Below are positions 23,618 through 23,996 of a stretch of 23,996 nt of DNA, piece by piece. Under the pieces are notes generated by a model, which was not told where the DNA came from, made no database searches, and saw only the letters and a program-made list of their open reading frames with translations. Origin of the DNA: CAYTBN01 sp964542165 (GTDB lineage: Bacteria > Myxococcota_A > UBA796 > UBA9615 > CAYRNR01). Position numbers and translations under genes: made by a program. Positions within the stretch are counted from its first letter, which is position 1, and each line of letters starts with the position of its first letter. The stretch is taken from assembly GCA_964542165.1 (NCBI GenBank), contig CAZITQ010000149.1:1-23996 (forward strand), written 5' to 3'.

Positions 23618-23983
23618 CTAGAAGTCGACGCTGGCCGGGCTCTCCGACAGCCACGAGATCAGGAACGCTCCTCCGGCCGCCTCGACGCCCTCGATCAGAT
23701 CGTCTTCTCCGATGCCGCGTTTCTTGGTACAGGGTGCGCAGACGAATATCTTGCCGCCGCCGGCGACGAACTTGTTCATCAGGTCGACCAGCGGCGCGAA
23801 CGGCTCGCCCTCGTCGATCTTCTCCGCCTCGCCCCGGGCGGCGGCCCAGACGCCGTCGCTCATCAGGAACACCATCGTCTCCTTGTCGCTGCCCAGCGCG
23901 GCGTTGGCCACCACGAAGGCCAGGGTGGCCTTGTCGCCGTCGGTACGGCTGTGCTTGAGGGTCACGCAGAACTTGTCGGACAT
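23618..23983 (-). CDS. DsrE/DsrF-like family protein with CxxC
   Basis: A 121-residue small cytoplasmic protein of the DsrE fold. Residues 4-45 form the beta-alpha-beta start (C-V-T-L-K-H, A-T-L-A-F-V-V-A-N-A-A-L, M-V-F-L-M-S-D-G-V). I-F-V-C-A-P-C-T-K-K-R-G-I at 79-91 holds Cys82 and Cys85. DsrE-family proteins carry sulfur as persulfide, and YedF-type proteins join DsrE and TusA domains in selenium-linked contexts; the neighbour here has a TusA domain. ATG 23983 has AGGAG at 23991-23995. It is the first visible gene of the three-gene cluster, and the promoter lies beyond the right edge; the TAG at 23996-23994 could end an upstream gene. Confidence 0.9.
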   Translation of the reverse strand: MSDKFCVTLKHSRTDGDKATLAFVVANAALGSDKETMVFLMSDGVWAAARGEAEKIDEGEPFAPLVDLMNKFVAGGGKIFVCAPCTKKRGIGEDDLIEGVEAAGGAFLISWLSESPASVDF

Positions 23984-23996
23984 CGAGATCTCCTAG

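Overview
The window is high-GC DNA with bacterial gene organisation. It encodes several lipoproteins and Asp-rich secreted proteins. The MopE-like repeat protein ends in Cys, then a membrane segment, then Arg residues, which resembles a MYXO-CTERM sorting tail. Together these suggest a Myxococcota or 'deltaproteobacterial' genome, probably environmental or metagenome-derived; this is inference from style, not a taxonomic placement. A run of ten N flanked by G/C homopolymers shows that the sequence is a scaffold. I see no tRNA, rRNA, CRISPR array, insertion sequence or prophage.

Layout, left to right. (1) 1-1611: 3' part of a MopE-like Cys/Asp repeat surface protein. (2) 1948-3389: RNHCP zinc protein overlapping rsgA, a ribosome-maturation GTPase. 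(3) 3591-5404: ECF sigma factor overlapping a membrane partner with a barrel-like C-terminus. (4) 5502-7896: Cys-rich repeat lipoprotein, then a secreted clan GH-A (GH5-like) glycosidase. (5) 7922-8057: tandem repeat built from 11-bp modules. (6) 8131-11294: secreted M28 metallopeptidase and AbgT-family transporter. (7) 11318-14914, minus strand: NmrA-like NAD(P)-binding protein, DUF362 protein and condensation/acyltransferase-fold protein; two related palindromes lie upstream of the first. (8) 15049-16191: membrane flavodoxin/ferredoxin fusion (EFR1-like), divergent from the acyltransferase. (9) 16223-18967: small lipoproteins, an unrecognised 309-residue protein, the assembly gap and a DUF4920-like lipoprotein. 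(10) 19119-21315, minus: SAM methyltransferase overlapping nhaA. (11) 21678-23983, minus: three closely spaced genes, DsrE-like, TusA-OsmC fusion and a MetE-like methyltransferase.

The most notable signal is in region 11. The MetE-like gene is interrupted by one in-frame UGA at codon 217, yet the same frame continues for 174 further codons with every expected zinc ligand (His252, Cys254, Glu288, Cys349). Starting 12 nt after the UGA is a perfect 7-bp hairpin with a 6-nt loop CGUGAU. Its spacing and its loop G-U are those expected of a bacterial SECIS element. The simplest exciting reading is an undescribed selenocysteine-containing MetE-like methyltransferase, encoded with two sulfur/selenium-handling partners (a CxxC DsrE protein, and a TusA domain fused to an OsmC domain whose two usual cysteines are serines). 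The competing explanation is a single-base error or nonsense mutation changing a Cys codon to UGA. Homolog alignment and a check for selA/selB/selC/selD in the genome would decide.
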